Below are positions 26,595 through 34,982 of a stretch of DNA of 64,000 nucleotides, one piece after another. Origin of the DNA: Occallatibacter savannae. GTDB taxonomy: Bacteria > Acidobacteriota > Terriglobia > Terriglobales > Acidobacteriaceae. A model generated the notes under the pieces. That model was not told the origin of the DNA and did no database searches. It saw only the letters and a program-made list of their open reading frames with translations. The position numbers and the translations under genes were made by a program. How positions within the stretch are numbered: the first letter of the stretch is position 1; each line of letters opens with the position of its first letter. The DNA is taken from positions 1 through 64,000 of the forward strand of contig NZ_QFFY01000006.1 of assembly GCF_003131205.1 (NCBI RefSeq), read 5' to 3'.

Positions 26595-27203
26595 ATGCCG
26601 CCGAGATTCATCGCAAAGCAGCTTTCGCGCCCTTCGGGGCTTTTCGCTCCGATCATCAGCTGGTTGATGAATCGTCACAACGCGAAGCTGAATGCCTTCG
26701 CGCTCGATCAGCTGCGACTGACGAGGGCCGATCGGGTTCTGGAGATCGGTTTCGGCGGTGGGCTGAACCTTCCGTTTCTCATTGAGCGTGCGGCGTTCAC
26801 CGCAGGGCTCGATCGCTCGCCGGAAATCGTGAAGCGCGCCAACGCGCGGTTCCGTGACCAAATACGAGCTGGACGAGCAGAATTTCGCGAAGGACATATC
26901 GAACACATTCCTTTTGAGACCGGGTCGTTCACCCGCGTCTGTACCGTCAACACCGTCTACTTCTGGAGTTCGCTGGACGCTGGATGTGCGGAGATACGCC
27001 GGGTGCTAACGCCTGAGGGCGCAGCTATCATCGGCTTTCTACCAAAGACGCACATGGACAAGATGAAGATGCCGGGAGACATTTTCACTTCTCGCACAGA
27101 GGATGAGGTCATCGCGGCTTTGCGGCGAAATGGGTTTGCGAATGCTCAGATCACGCGGCCTACACCGCAGACGGCGTGGGCTGTCGCAGTGGCCAGTGCC
27201 TAA
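26595..27203 (+). CDS. Class I SAM-dependent methyltransferase
   Basis: A 202-residue cytoplasmic protein with the Rossmann SAM-binding motif VLEIGFGGGLNL near residue 50, an acidic residue at the end of strand 2 (AGLDRSPE), and the later blocks GHIEHIPFETGSF and PEGAAIIGFLP. The substrate is unknown. ATG 26595 is chosen because conserved sequence starts there; in-frame starts at 26562 and 26460 only add unconserved residues. It is divergent from the hydrogenase operon. Confidence 0.82.
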   Translation: MPPRFIAKQLSRPSGLFAPIISWLMNRHNAKLNAFALDQLRLTRADRVLEIGFGGGLNLPFLIERAAFTAGLDRSPEIVKRANARFRDQIRAGRAEFREGHIEHIPFETGSFTRVCTVNTVYFWSSLDAGCAEIRRVLTPEGAAIIGFLPKTHMDKMKMPGDIFTSRTEDEVIAALRRNGFANAQITRPTPQTAWAVAVASA

Positions 27204-27227
27204 GTGTGGTGGTTTAGGGGCGATGCG

Positions 27228-28103
27228 TCAGAACCAGCGTTTCAGCTTGAAATAGATAAGAATCGACAGGGTGGAGACCGCCATCAATGCGACGGCATAG
27301 TCCGTGCCATAGGGATTGTTGAGCCAGGGCACTTTCAGGTTCATGCCGAAGAATCCAGTGATGATGACCAGGGGCAGCGCGACTGTGCCCCAGATGGTGA
27401 GGACCTTCATCACTTCATTGGTGCGATTGGCGACAGCGGATAGATAGATATCGAGCGAGCCAGACAGCAAGTCGCGGTAGGTTTCGATCATGTCGACGGT
27501 GCGGATGATGTGGTCGTAGACATCGCGGAAGTACGGGTCCAGATCGTCGCCGAGCAGGCCCTTTTCGCGGCGCATGAGGGCGTTGACCACTTCGCGCATG
27601 CCCGCAGCTATGCGGCGGAACTCGATGAGCTTGCGCTTGAGGGCGAAGATGCGCGCAAGCGTTTCGGGATCGGGCTGCTCGAGGACGACGTCCTCGATCT
27701 CTGAGATTTCGTCGGCGAGTTTGTCGAGGACCGGCTGATAGCCGTCGACGATCTGGTCGACGATCATGTAAAAGAGGCGGTCGAGGCGGTCCGTCTTCTC
27801 TTCGCGTGCGCGGGCCTTGACACTCTCGATTACGACGGCATCCGCGTTGCGGACGGAGATCAGGAAGTCGCGTCCGAGGAATAGATCGATGTCATCGAAT
27901 TCGAGCTCCGCGGAGTCGTGGATGTGCTTCAAGACGGTGAAGAGGTAGTGATCGTGCTCCTCGGTCTTGGGCCGCTGCGGACGATGTCGGCAATCCTCGA
28001 TCTGCAACTCGTGCAGACCGAATCGCTGCGCCAGCTCGTCAAGCTCCGGTGAAGCTGGGTCGGCAACGTCGAACCAGTTGATGTGCGAGAAGACGGAATT
28101 CAT
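27228..28103 (-). CDS. corA: CorA-type magnesium/cobalt transporter
   Basis: A 291-residue protein of the CorA family. The cytoplasmic N-terminal domain (about 1-230) ends in a long helix, then two membrane helices flank the signature GFFGMNLKVPW, whose GMN motif forms the ion filter. The C-terminal tail is short and basic (KLKRWF). It should form a pentameric Mg2+ channel. ATG 28103 begins the conserved MNSVFSHINWFDV; upstream in-frame sequence is not part of the family. It is convergent with the methyltransferase gene. Confidence 0.93.
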   Translation of the reverse strand: MNSVFSHINWFDVADPASPELDELAQRFGLHELQIEDCRHRPQRPKTEEHDHYLFTVLKHIHDSAELEFDDIDLFLGRDFLISVRNADAVVIESVKARAREEKTDRLDRLFYMIVDQIVDGYQPVLDKLADEISEIEDVVLEQPDPETLARIFALKRKLIEFRRIAAGMREVVNALMRREKGLLGDDLDPYFRDVYDHIIRTVDMIETYRDLLSGSLDIYLSAVANRTNEVMKVLTIWGTVALPLVIITGFFGMNLKVPWLNNPYGTDYAVALMAVSTLSILIYFKLKRWF

Positions 28104-28234
28104 GCAGGGCCATTCTAGAGGGTCGGAGGGACGGCCATCAGGAGATTGGTTGGTCTTCCCCCGGTCCCCAAGTGCGAGGGACTCTTCGGCAGGCTCAGAG
28201 CAGGCTCGGGGGCACCCGGTTTCTGCCGAGGGGC

Positions 28235-29833
28235 TTAGTTGTGTTTGCCCTTCCACTCGGAATAGGGACCCTGGAAGTCTTCAATTCCGTCTGGTTTGAA
28301 GTTCCACAGGCGCGTGGCGACCTCGTCGATGAGATCGTGATCGTGCGTGACCAGCAGAACTGTGCCCTCATACCGCTGCAGCGCGATGTTGAGCGCGTTG
28401 ATCGATTCGAGATCAAGGTGGTTCGTGGGCTCGTCGAAGATGAGGATGTTTGGCTTGGTGAGGATGAGCTTACAGAAGATCAGGCGCGCCTGTTCGCCGC
28501 CGGAGAGCGCCTTGGTGGGCTTCTCGCCCTCTTCACCCGAGAAGAGCATCTGTCCGAGAATTCCGCGAATCTCTTCCACGTGGGCGTCGGGCTTCCAGCG
28601 ATGCAGCCATTCGTTTACGGTGAGTCCGTGCTCGATCGTTGAGCCAACGTCCTGAGGGAAATAGCCTATCTGCGCCTCGTGTCCCCAGAAGACGCTGCCG
28701 GAATCAAGAGAGAAGTCCTTTTCGGCCAGCCCTCCATAGTTCGCCAGCAGGCACTTCAGGAGCGTGGTTTTGCCGGCGCCGTTGCGTCCCATGAGGCAGA
28801 TCTTTTCGCCGCGCAGAACATTCGCGGCAAAACCGTCGATGACCTTCAGATCGTCATAGAACTTGGTGAGGTGCTTGAACTCGAGGACGTGCTTGCCGCT
28901 CGGGCGCACCTGGTCGAACTTGATGAACGGGCGCTGGATGTTGGAGCGTGCGAGTTCGTTGGTCTGCAAACGCTCTACTTCTTTGCGGCGGCTGGTCACC
29001 TGTGAGGATCGGGTACCAGCGGCAAATCGGGCAATGAACTCGTTGAGCTGGGCGATCTTCTTTTCGCGCTGAGCATTTTGCGATTCAAGCGTCGATCGGA
29101 TCTGCGTCTTTTGCAGAACCATGTCGTCGTACCCGCCGGTGTAGGTGATGATCGTCTGGTAATCGATGTCGGCGGTGTGCGTGGTTACGCTGTTGAGGAA
29201 GTGCCGATCGTGGGAGATGGCGATTAGCGTGCCGTCGTAGTTGTTGAGGAAATCCTGGAGCCAGTGCACTGAATCGAGATCGAGGTAGTTTGTGGGCTCA
29301 TCGAGGAGAAGGGCTTCAGGTTTGCCAAAGAGCGCCTGCGCGAGCAGCACGCGGACTTTCTGGCCGCCCTGGAGCTCACCCATTTTGCGTTCGTGCAGCT
29401 CTTCGCGGATGTCGAGGCCGTCAAGCAGCACCGCGGCGTCGCTTTCCGCGGTATAGCCGTCTTCGTCTCCGATGACGCCTTCGAGCTCGCCCAGCCTCAT
29501 GCCGTCGTCATCGGTCATTTCGGCCTTCTCGTAGATCCGGTCGCGCTCTTCAAGGGCAGCCCAGAGCGGTTTGTTGCCCATAATGACGGTGTCGATGACG
29601 CGGTAGTTGTCGAAGGCGAACTGGTCTTGCCGGAGGACTCCAAGCTTGCGTGGACGGACGACCGTGCCCTTCTGTGGTTCAAGCTCGCCGGTCAGGACCT
29701 TCATGAAGGTCGATTTGCCGGAACCGTTGGGCCCGGTCAGGCCATAGCGCCGCCCTGGCGTGAAGGTCACCGATACGTCCTCGAAGAGGACCTTCGAGCC
29801 GTACCGCATTTCTACATTGCTTACACTCAGCAT
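28235..29833 (-). CDS. ybiT: ABC-F ATPase, YbiT type
   Basis: A 532-residue soluble protein with two ABC ATPase domains and no membrane segment. Walker A motifs are GPNGSGKST and GRNGAGKTT, signature motifs LQGGQKVRV and LSGGEQARL, and Walker B segments ALLLDEPTNYLD and ILIFDEPTNHLD. The N-terminus LSVSNVEMRYGSKVLFEDVS and the RQDQFAF segment match E. coli YbiT. ABC-F proteins act on the ribosome to relieve stalls; YbiT's exact role is less defined. ATG 29833 matches the family start. Confidence 0.93.
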   Translation of the reverse strand: MLSVSNVEMRYGSKVLFEDVSVTFTPGRRYGLTGPNGSGKSTFMKVLTGELEPQKGTVVRPRKLGVLRQDQFAFDNYRVIDTVIMGNKPLWAALEERDRIYEKAEMTDDDGMRLGELEGVIGDEDGYTAESDAAVLLDGLDIREELHERKMGELQGGQKVRVLLAQALFGKPEALLLDEPTNYLDLDSVHWLQDFLNNYDGTLIAISHDRHFLNSVTTHTADIDYQTIITYTGGYDDMVLQKTQIRSTLESQNAQREKKIAQLNEFIARFAAGTRSSQVTSRRKEVERLQTNELARSNIQRPFIKFDQVRPSGKHVLEFKHLTKFYDDLKVIDGFAANVLRGEKICLMGRNGAGKTTLLKCLLANYGGLAEKDFSLDSGSVFWGHEAQIGYFPQDVGSTIEHGLTVNEWLHRWKPDAHVEEIRGILGQMLFSGEEGEKPTKALSGGEQARLIFCKLILTKPNILIFDEPTNHLDLESINALNIALQRYEGTVLLVTHDHDLIDEVATRLWNFKPDGIEDFQGPYSEWKGKHN

Positions 29834-30028
29834 CTGTTTCGCATTCCTGTACGCGGACCACACCGCATCGGCGGCGCCATCGGCCCGACTTAATTCAAAA
29901 TGGCTCAGAGTTTTGGGGCACGCGAACCTGCTTGGCCCCTCAAGAACTGCTGCACCTCCAGTTTCTCACAATGCGACGGAGAGGCGCTGTGGGGAGGCGC
30001 ATGGAACCAGGGTTGCTGTCGACGAGGG

Positions 30029-30667
30029 TTAGGGAATGCCCAGCAGTTTGTGAGTCTGCAAGCTGAGCCGCCACCTCGGATGAGTCATGCAGTATTGCAG
30101 CGCAAGCTGCGTGTTGGCTTCAAGCTGAGGGCCATCCATCGGCTGAAGGAAGAAATTCCGGAAGTTGAGGTGCTCGAATTTGTCCGGCATCGCGTTTGCC
30201 TGCGGGAAGACCAGCTTCAGTTCGTCGCCGGATGCCTGGACCATTGGGGCTCCGGCCTTGGGGCTCACGCAGAGCCAATCGATGCCGTCGGGAGCAGCCT
30301 GAGTGCCGTTTGTCTCCACGGCGATCTCGAACTCCCGTGCGTGCAGCGCGTCGATCAATGCACGATCGAGTTGGAGCAGGGGCTCGCCGCCGGTGCACAC
30401 GACGAACCGCCTGTCGATCGGGCCGCTCGCAGGCCACATACCGTTTACCGCCTCAGCAAGGTCATCTGCATGCAGGAACTTTCCACCGCCAGGGCCGTTC
30501 ACGTCGACGAAATCGGTATCGCAGAATCTGCAGATTGCCGAGGAGCGATCAGCCTCGCGACCAGACCAGAGGTTGCATCCTGCGAAGCGGCAGAACACCG
30601 CGGCGCGGCCACTCTGAGCGCCTTCGCCCTGAAGCGTGTAGAAGATTTCTTTGACCGCGTAGCTCAT
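30029..30667 (-). CDS. queE: 7-carboxy-7-deazaguanine synthase QueE
   Basis: A 212-residue radical SAM enzyme converting 6-carboxytetrahydropterin to 7-carboxy-7-deazaguanine in queuosine synthesis. The start MSYAVKEIFYTLQGEG is typical. The cluster motif is C-x14-C-x2-C (first Cys in GCNLW, last two in ICRFC), the variant seen in the Burkholderia multivorans enzyme. CTGGEPLLQ follows. ATG 30667 overlaps the queC stop by four bases. The gene product after it (CDG) is used by QueC. Confidence 0.93.
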   Translation of the reverse strand: MSYAVKEIFYTLQGEGAQSGRAAVFCRFAGCNLWSGREADRSSAICRFCDTDFVDVNGPGGGKFLHADDLAEAVNGMWPASGPIDRRFVVCTGGEPLLQLDRALIDALHAREFEIAVETNGTQAAPDGIDWLCVSPKAGAPMVQASGDELKLVFPQANAMPDKFEHLNFRNFFLQPMDGPQLEANTQLALQYCMTHPRWRLSLQTHKLLGIP

Positions 30668-31371
30668 GGTGTAGGGTAGGGAAGCGGGTCGTCGATCCCG
30701 TTTTCGCTGAATCCCTTTCTTCTCAAAAGACAGGAGTCGCACTGGCCGCAGGGCTTGCCTGCCGGCGAGGGATCATAGCAACTGCTGGTGAGGCTGTAGT
30801 CGACGCCGAGTTCCATGCCTTTTTGGATGATTTGCGCTTTTGTGAGGTGCATCAGCGGCGCATGAATCGTGAGCTTCTGGCGGCCCTCCACTCCGGCCTT
30901 GGTGGCAAGATTCGCCATTTCCTCGTAGGCGTGAATGAACTCCGGCCGGCAATCGGGGTAGCCACTGTAGTCAAGTGCATTTACTCCGATGAAAATGTCT
31001 TGTGATCCGAGCACTTCGGCCCAGGCCAGCGCGAACGAGAGAAAGATCGTGTTGCGAGCCGGGACATACGTGATCGGGATGCCATGCTCCATCTCATCGC
31101 TGGTGCGGCTCTTCGGAACAGCGATGTCATCGGTCAACGCCGACCCGCCGAATGCGCGTAAATCAATGTTCACTACGCGATGTTGAGCCACATTTAAAGA
31201 GGCAGCAACGCGGCGAGCCGCTTCCAGTTCGTAGCTGTGCCGCTGGCCGTATGAGAACGAAAGCGCATTGACCCGGAAGGTCTGGCTTTGGGCGATGGCT
31301 GCCACCGTAGCTGAGTCCAGTCCGCCACTGAGCAGGACGACAGCTGGTCTTTCTGATGCCGGAGAAGACAT
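30664..31371 (-). CDS. queC: 7-cyano-7-deazaguanine synthase QueC
   Basis: A 235-residue enzyme making preQ0 from 7-carboxy-7-deazaguanine, ATP and ammonia. It has the PP-loop LLSGGLDSATVAA near the start and the zinc-binding cysteines SSCYDPSPAGKPCGQCDSC near the end. Length is typical. It is the first gene of a queC-queE operon. No preQ1 riboswitch is recognisable in the 165 bases before it. The later enzyme QueF is encoded about 16 kb away. Confidence 0.94.
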   Translation of the reverse strand: MSSPASERPAVVLLSGGLDSATVAAIAQSQTFRVNALSFSYGQRHSYELEAARRVAASLNVAQHRVVNIDLRAFGGSALTDDIAVPKSRTSDEMEHGIPITYVPARNTIFLSFALAWAEVLGSQDIFIGVNALDYSGYPDCRPEFIHAYEEMANLATKAGVEGRQKLTIHAPLMHLTKAQIIQKGMELGVDYSLTSSCYDPSPAGKPCGQCDSCLLRRKGFSENGIDDPLPYPTP

Positions 31372-31537
31372 TTCTTCTTGATGGTAAAGGCCGAGGTGCC
31401 CCAGAATGAAATTCTGCGGTCCGCCACCGAGAGCGCTCGCTTCCCCTGTCTATTCTCTCATCTAACCAATTGCAAGGCTCTCCGGTCTCGCTCTTAATCT
31501 GTTACGACCGCTGGCCACCGTTCCCCGGAGGTCACCG

Positions 31538-32410
31538 ATGCTCAGATCAGTCCCCGCTCTCCTGCTTCTTCTTTGGCTTGGATCTCCTTTTGTCACATCG
31601 ATCGGGGCGCGTGCGCAGGCGGCAGAGCAAGTCGAAGTTGTTCCGGCGCGAATCGCGGTGAACAGCAGGGATTCCCTTCGTACCGCGCTCGCCTCGCTGG
31701 AGGTTCTTCTCGAACAGACGCGTGCGAAAGGGGACCGCAAGGCAGAGGCGAATCTGCTGGGGGCCATCGCTAATTCCTACAATGGTCTGCAACAACAGCA
31801 GAAAGCGATTGAGACGTTTGAGACGGCTCGCGTCATCTGGCACGAAATGGGCGATAGCGAACATGAAGCCACGACTGTCGCACATATCGGCGATGTCTAC
31901 CGGACGTGGGGTTTTCCGGAGCAAGCTAATCGCTACTATCGCGATGCGCTCAGCCTCTATCCGATAACAGATAAAGCGGGACGCGGCGCTACGCTGAACA
32001 ATCTGAGCCTCACCTATTTCTCGCTCAACAATCGAAAGAAGTGCCTTGAGACTTTGAACGAAAGCCTCGAGATCTTCAGGGACCTGCGGGATCGCCGAGG
32101 AGAGGCTCTGGCGCTCGCTAACCTGGGCGCGGCATACGTCTTCCTGGTGAATGACCCCATGAAGGCTATCGATTTCCTTCAGCAGGCAGTCACAAAGCTC
32201 GAGGTTCTGAATGACCTGAAGTCCGAGGCAGGGGCTTTCGACGAAATGGGAATGGCGTGGCACAACCTGGGGAAATCGGAGATGGCCGGGCTCAGCTTCC
32301 AGCGCTCTGTGGAGCTGTATCAGGGTATTGGAGATGATCACGGCGAGGCAACCGTGCGAAAGCATATGAGAAATCTGGGCGAACAGCAGACGGAGGCTTC
32401 GTCGCGGTGA
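31538..32410 (+). CDS. Exported tetratricopeptide-repeat protein
   Basis: A 290-residue protein with a signal peptide (about 1-29, ending ARAQA) and at least five TPR-like repeats between about 45 and 280 (for example AEANLLGAIANSYNGLQQQ, then QANRYYRDALSLYP). TPRs form a helical scaffold for protein contacts; no enzymatic part is present. GGAGGT lies six bases before the ATG. It precedes hpnA by about 80 bases on the same strand, but a link to hopanoid synthesis is not shown. Confidence 0.85.
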   Translation: MLRSVPALLLLLWLGSPFVTSIGARAQAAEQVEVVPARIAVNSRDSLRTALASLEVLLEQTRAKGDRKAEANLLGAIANSYNGLQQQQKAIETFETARVIWHEMGDSEHEATTVAHIGDVYRTWGFPEQANRYYRDALSLYPITDKAGRGATLNNLSLTYFSLNNRKKCLETLNESLEIFRDLRDRRGEALALANLGAAYVFLVNDPMKAIDFLQQAVTKLEVLNDLKSEAGAFDEMGMAWHNLGKSEMAGLSFQRSVELYQGIGDDHGEATVRKHMRNLGEQQTEASSR

Positions 32411-32492
32411 CTTCGGAATCAAAGACGTGAGTTCATCGTTGCTAACGGCGCGCGAGTCCCGAGCCTTAGAATGAGATTCGCATACCTAAGCG

Positions 32493-33482
32493 ATGAAGAT
32501 CTTTGTCACCGGCGCTACCGGATTTGTCGGGCATCACGTGGCGAAAGCACTCGCCGATGGGGGAGCGGACCTGCGCATGCTCGTCCGGGCATCGAGCAGG
32601 CTTGCCAATCTTGAGGGAATCAGGGGCGACACAGTTGTAGGGGATCTCAACAAGGCGGAGTCGTACGCTCCCGCCTTGCAGGGCTGCGATGCAGTGATGC
32701 ACGTTGCCGCCGACTATCGGCTCTGGATCCGTGACCCGGAAACGATGTATCGAGCCAATGTCGATGGCACGCGCGATCTGCTCAAACTGGCGCGCGAAGC
32801 GCACGTACGACGCGTCGTCTATACGTCTTCGGTGGCGACGATGGCCTTTCGGACAGATGGCATCGTCGTGAACGAAGACACGCCGGTTTCGATTAACGAC
32901 ATGGTCGGCCACTATAAGCGATCGAAGTTTCTGGCGGAGCAGCAGGCCATCGCGGCAGCTAAAGATGGGCAGCAGGTCATCATCCTCAACCCGACTACAC
33001 CCATCGGTCCGAACGACTCGAAGCCGACGCCCACCGGTCGCATTTTCGTAGACTTCCTGAATCGCAAATTTCCAGCGTATGTGGATACGGGGCTCAACCT
33101 CGTCGATGTGTCGGAGATTGCCCGTACCCACGTAGCTGCGCTCGAAGCAGGGAAGCCGGGGCGGCGGTACATTCTGGGTGGAGAAAACCTTACCCTCAAG
33201 CAGATTCTCGACAAGATGTCGGCCATTACCGGCATACCGTCACCGACGACCAAAATACCGTTTGGGATCGCTGCTACCTATGCGTTCTTCGAGGAGTGGT
33301 TCACCGGGCGAATTCGCGGCAAGGAGCCACGGGCCACGTTGGAGGAGGTTCGCATGGGGCGTAAGAAGATGTTTGCATCGAGCGCTCGCGCGCAGCAGGA
33401 ACTAGGGTTCAGGATCATGCCGGTGTACCCGGCAATGCGTGCTGCGATTGAGTGGTTCCGGGCGAACGGGTATGTGAAGTGA
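32493..33482 (+). CDS. hpnA: Hopanoid-associated sugar epimerase HpnA
   Basis: A 329-residue NAD-dependent short-chain dehydrogenase/epimerase. The N-terminal GATGFVG binds NAD, and YKRSK is the catalytic Y-x3-K. Overall sequence (MKIFVTGATGFVGHHVAK, LILNPTTPIG-like block, GEEN-like block near 225) matches HpnA, which lies in hopanoid gene clusters; its exact substrate is uncertain. It is the first hpn gene here, separated from hpnG by a toxin-antitoxin pair. Confidence 0.92.
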   Translation: MKIFVTGATGFVGHHVAKALADGGADLRMLVRASSRLANLEGIRGDTVVGDLNKAESYAPALQGCDAVMHVAADYRLWIRDPETMYRANVDGTRDLLKLAREAHVRRVVYTSSVATMAFRTDGIVVNEDTPVSINDMVGHYKRSKFLAEQQAIAAAKDGQQVIILNPTTPIGPNDSKPTPTGRIFVDFLNRKFPAYVDTGLNLVDVSEIARTHVAALEAGKPGRRYILGGENLTLKQILDKMSAITGIPSPTTKIPFGIAATYAFFEEWFTGRIRGKEPRATLEEVRMGRKKMFASSARAQQELGFRIMPVYPAMRAAIEWFRANGYVK

Positions 33483-33483
33483 T

Positions 33484-33512
33484 TTGTGATCTGTAGCACA
33501 CAGTGTTATAGT
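33484..33512 (+). promoter_or_regulatory. Promoter of the toxin-antitoxin pair with operator-like direct repeats
   Basis: TTGTGA (33484-33489) and TATAGT (33507-33512) are 17 bases apart, directly after the hpnA stop. Direct repeats AGTGTTA at 33502-33508 and 33517-33523 flank and overlap the -10 box, a good place for repression by the HTH antitoxin. Confidence 0.6.
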
Positions 33513-33533
33513 TTATAGTGTTAGCCTCGCTTT

Positions 33534-33908
33534 GTGCGTATTTTCGTTACGAAGTGGATGGCTCGATTCATTCGGCAAGAGAGTATCAGCCTAGAAGCAC
33601 TTGTACACGCGATCGGGCGAGCAGAGAGTGGCTTAGTTGACGCCGAGCTTGGCGGCGGGCTGATAAAGCAGCGAGTGCCTCGCAAAGGTCAGGGTCGCTC
33701 GGGAGGGTATCGGACGATCATTGCGTACCGGCAGGGCACCAGGGCCGTCTTTCTCTATGGATTTGCTAAAAGCCGGTGGGGGAATATCGCAATGGATGAG
33801 TTGAAAACAGTTCGGCAGATCGCTGCGAGATTCCTATCTTTTACCGAGCAGGAACTGCAACTCGCCTGCGAAAAGGGCGAAATCGAGGAGATTATCGATG
33901 CCGGCTAA
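33534..33908 (+). CDS. higB: RelE/HigB-family toxin
   Basis: A 124-residue protein with the HigB/RelE-type core GRSGGYRTIIAYR followed by AVFLYGFAKS, as in DUF1044-type toxins that cleave mRNA on the ribosome. GTG 33534 is the best start. It overlaps the antitoxin ATG by 11 bases, and toxin-first order is typical of HigBA. The pair is inserted between hpnA and hpnG with its own promoter. Confidence 0.85.
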   Translation: MRIFVTKWMARFIRQESISLEALVHAIGRAESGLVDAELGGGLIKQRVPRKGQGRSGGYRTIIAYRQGTRAVFLYGFAKSRWGNIAMDELKTVRQIAARFLSFTEQELQLACEKGEIEEIIDAG

Positions 33909-34233
33909 GAAAAAGTTGAGTTCGTTGGCCGAGGCCATGCTCGACACTGCGGAAGGGCTTCACCGAATCGGACTGATGGATGATTCGGAGTACAACAAGA
34001 TCACAGTTCGGCACCTTGGTGAGAGGGCCCACAAGCTTTCCAAGCCCATCAGCCCGCGGGAGATTCGTTCGCTGCGCAAACGGGCAAAGCTGAGCCAGGC
34101 GGCGATGGCGTCGATGTTGAATCTGACACCGGGCTACGTCTCGCAACTGGAGCGAGGCACAAAAGAGCCGAAGGGGCCGTCACTGGCGCTTCTCAATATC
34201 ATCCGGAACAAGGGCTTCGAGGCGATCCTCTAA
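33898..34233 (+). CDS. higA: HTH antitoxin of the HigA type
   Basis: A 111-residue protein with a C-terminal Cro/C1-type helix-turn-helix (KLSQAAMASMLNLTPGYVSQ) followed by LERGTKEPKGPSLALL. It should neutralise the toxin encoded just before it and repress the shared promoter. The start overlaps the toxin gene by 11 bases. Confidence 0.88.
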   Translation: MPAKKKLSSLAEAMLDTAEGLHRIGLMDDSEYNKITVRHLGERAHKLSKPISPREIRSLRKRAKLSQAAMASMLNLTPGYVSQLERGTKEPKGPSLALLNIIRNKGFEAIL

Positions 34234-34304
34234 TCTGACTCTAGGAGCACGATGCCTTCGCGATCTTTCCGGATCAGTCAGCAGCATGCGGCATCCCATA
34301 GCAG

Positions 34305-34982
34305 ATGACCCGAGTCGCCATCATTGCCGCCATGCCCGGCGAACTGAAGCCGCTCGTTCGCGGCTGGCCGCACTCGACGCGCGGCAATATTCAGTTCTGG
34401 GCGCTTCGCAACGAAGAAGAGGAGTGGATTGCGGCCTGCGCCGGGGCCGGTGTTGATGCTGCCACCCGCGCCTTTGCCGCGATCGAGGATGGCGGTCCTA
34501 TCGATCTCGTTCTCTCCGTCGGATGGGCAGGCGCTCTGACTTCTGAGTGTAAGGCGGGTGAAGCCTACAACTCTGCGGGAGTGTATGACGCCAGAACCGG
34601 TGAGCGCTTTAACTGCGATGCAGGGGCCGGTTCTCAATGGCTCGTTACCAGCCCTCGCGTGGCTGACGAGTCGGAAAAACGCCGTCTCGCATCAACGTAC
34701 AAGGCTGCCCTCGTCGACATGGAGGCTGCGGGCATTGCCCGGCTCGCCGCAATGCGGGGCATCCCGTTCTATTGCATCAAGGGAGTCAGCGATCCGGTAG
34801 ACGCCAAGCTCCCTGATTTCAATCGCTTCATCGACGCCGCCGGCAAGTTCCAGACCCCAAAGTTTGTTCTTTTTGCTCTCATCCGGCCGTGGATATGGCC
34901 CGCGCTCATCCAGATGGGCGAAAATAGTAGAAGGGCTTCCCAAAGCATCGCGGAGCGACTGCACGAACTTCTGAATGAGTGA
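34305..34982 (+). CDS. hpnG: Hopanoid-associated phosphorylase HpnG
   Basis: A 225-residue protein of the purine nucleoside phosphorylase/MTA-SAH nucleosidase fold. It begins TRVAIIAAMPGELKPLVRGW and has LVLSVGWAGAL and, late, VDMEAAGIARLA for base and ribose contacts. HpnG removes adenine from adenosylhopane, the first step toward bacteriohopanepolyols. It lies 71 bases after the toxin-antitoxin pair and overlaps the first dehydrogenase by eight bases, so the two are coupled. Confidence 0.88.
   Translation: MTRVAIIAAMPGELKPLVRGWPHSTRGNIQFWALRNEEEEWIAACAGAGVDAATRAFAAIEDGGPIDLVLSVGWAGALTSECKAGEAYNSAGVYDARTGERFNCDAGAGSQWLVTSPRVADESEKRRLASTYKAALVDMEAAGIARLAAMRGIPFYCIKGVSDPVDAKLPDFNRFIDAAGKFQTPKFVLFALIRPWIWPALIQMGENSRRASQSIAERLHELLNE

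Noticed and set aside
28104..28234. A GGCAGGCTCAGAGCAGG-type segment between corA and ybiT as a dispersed repeat
   Set aside because: I found no second copy in this window, so a repeat family cannot be claimed.
31372..31537. preQ1 riboswitch before queC (and before queF, 47161-47260)
   Set aside because: I looked for the conserved preQ1 aptamer elements and could not place them.
31547..32422. A 291-residue minus-strand frame
   Set aside because: It is antisense to the TPR protein, which has a signal peptide and a good ribosome-binding site.
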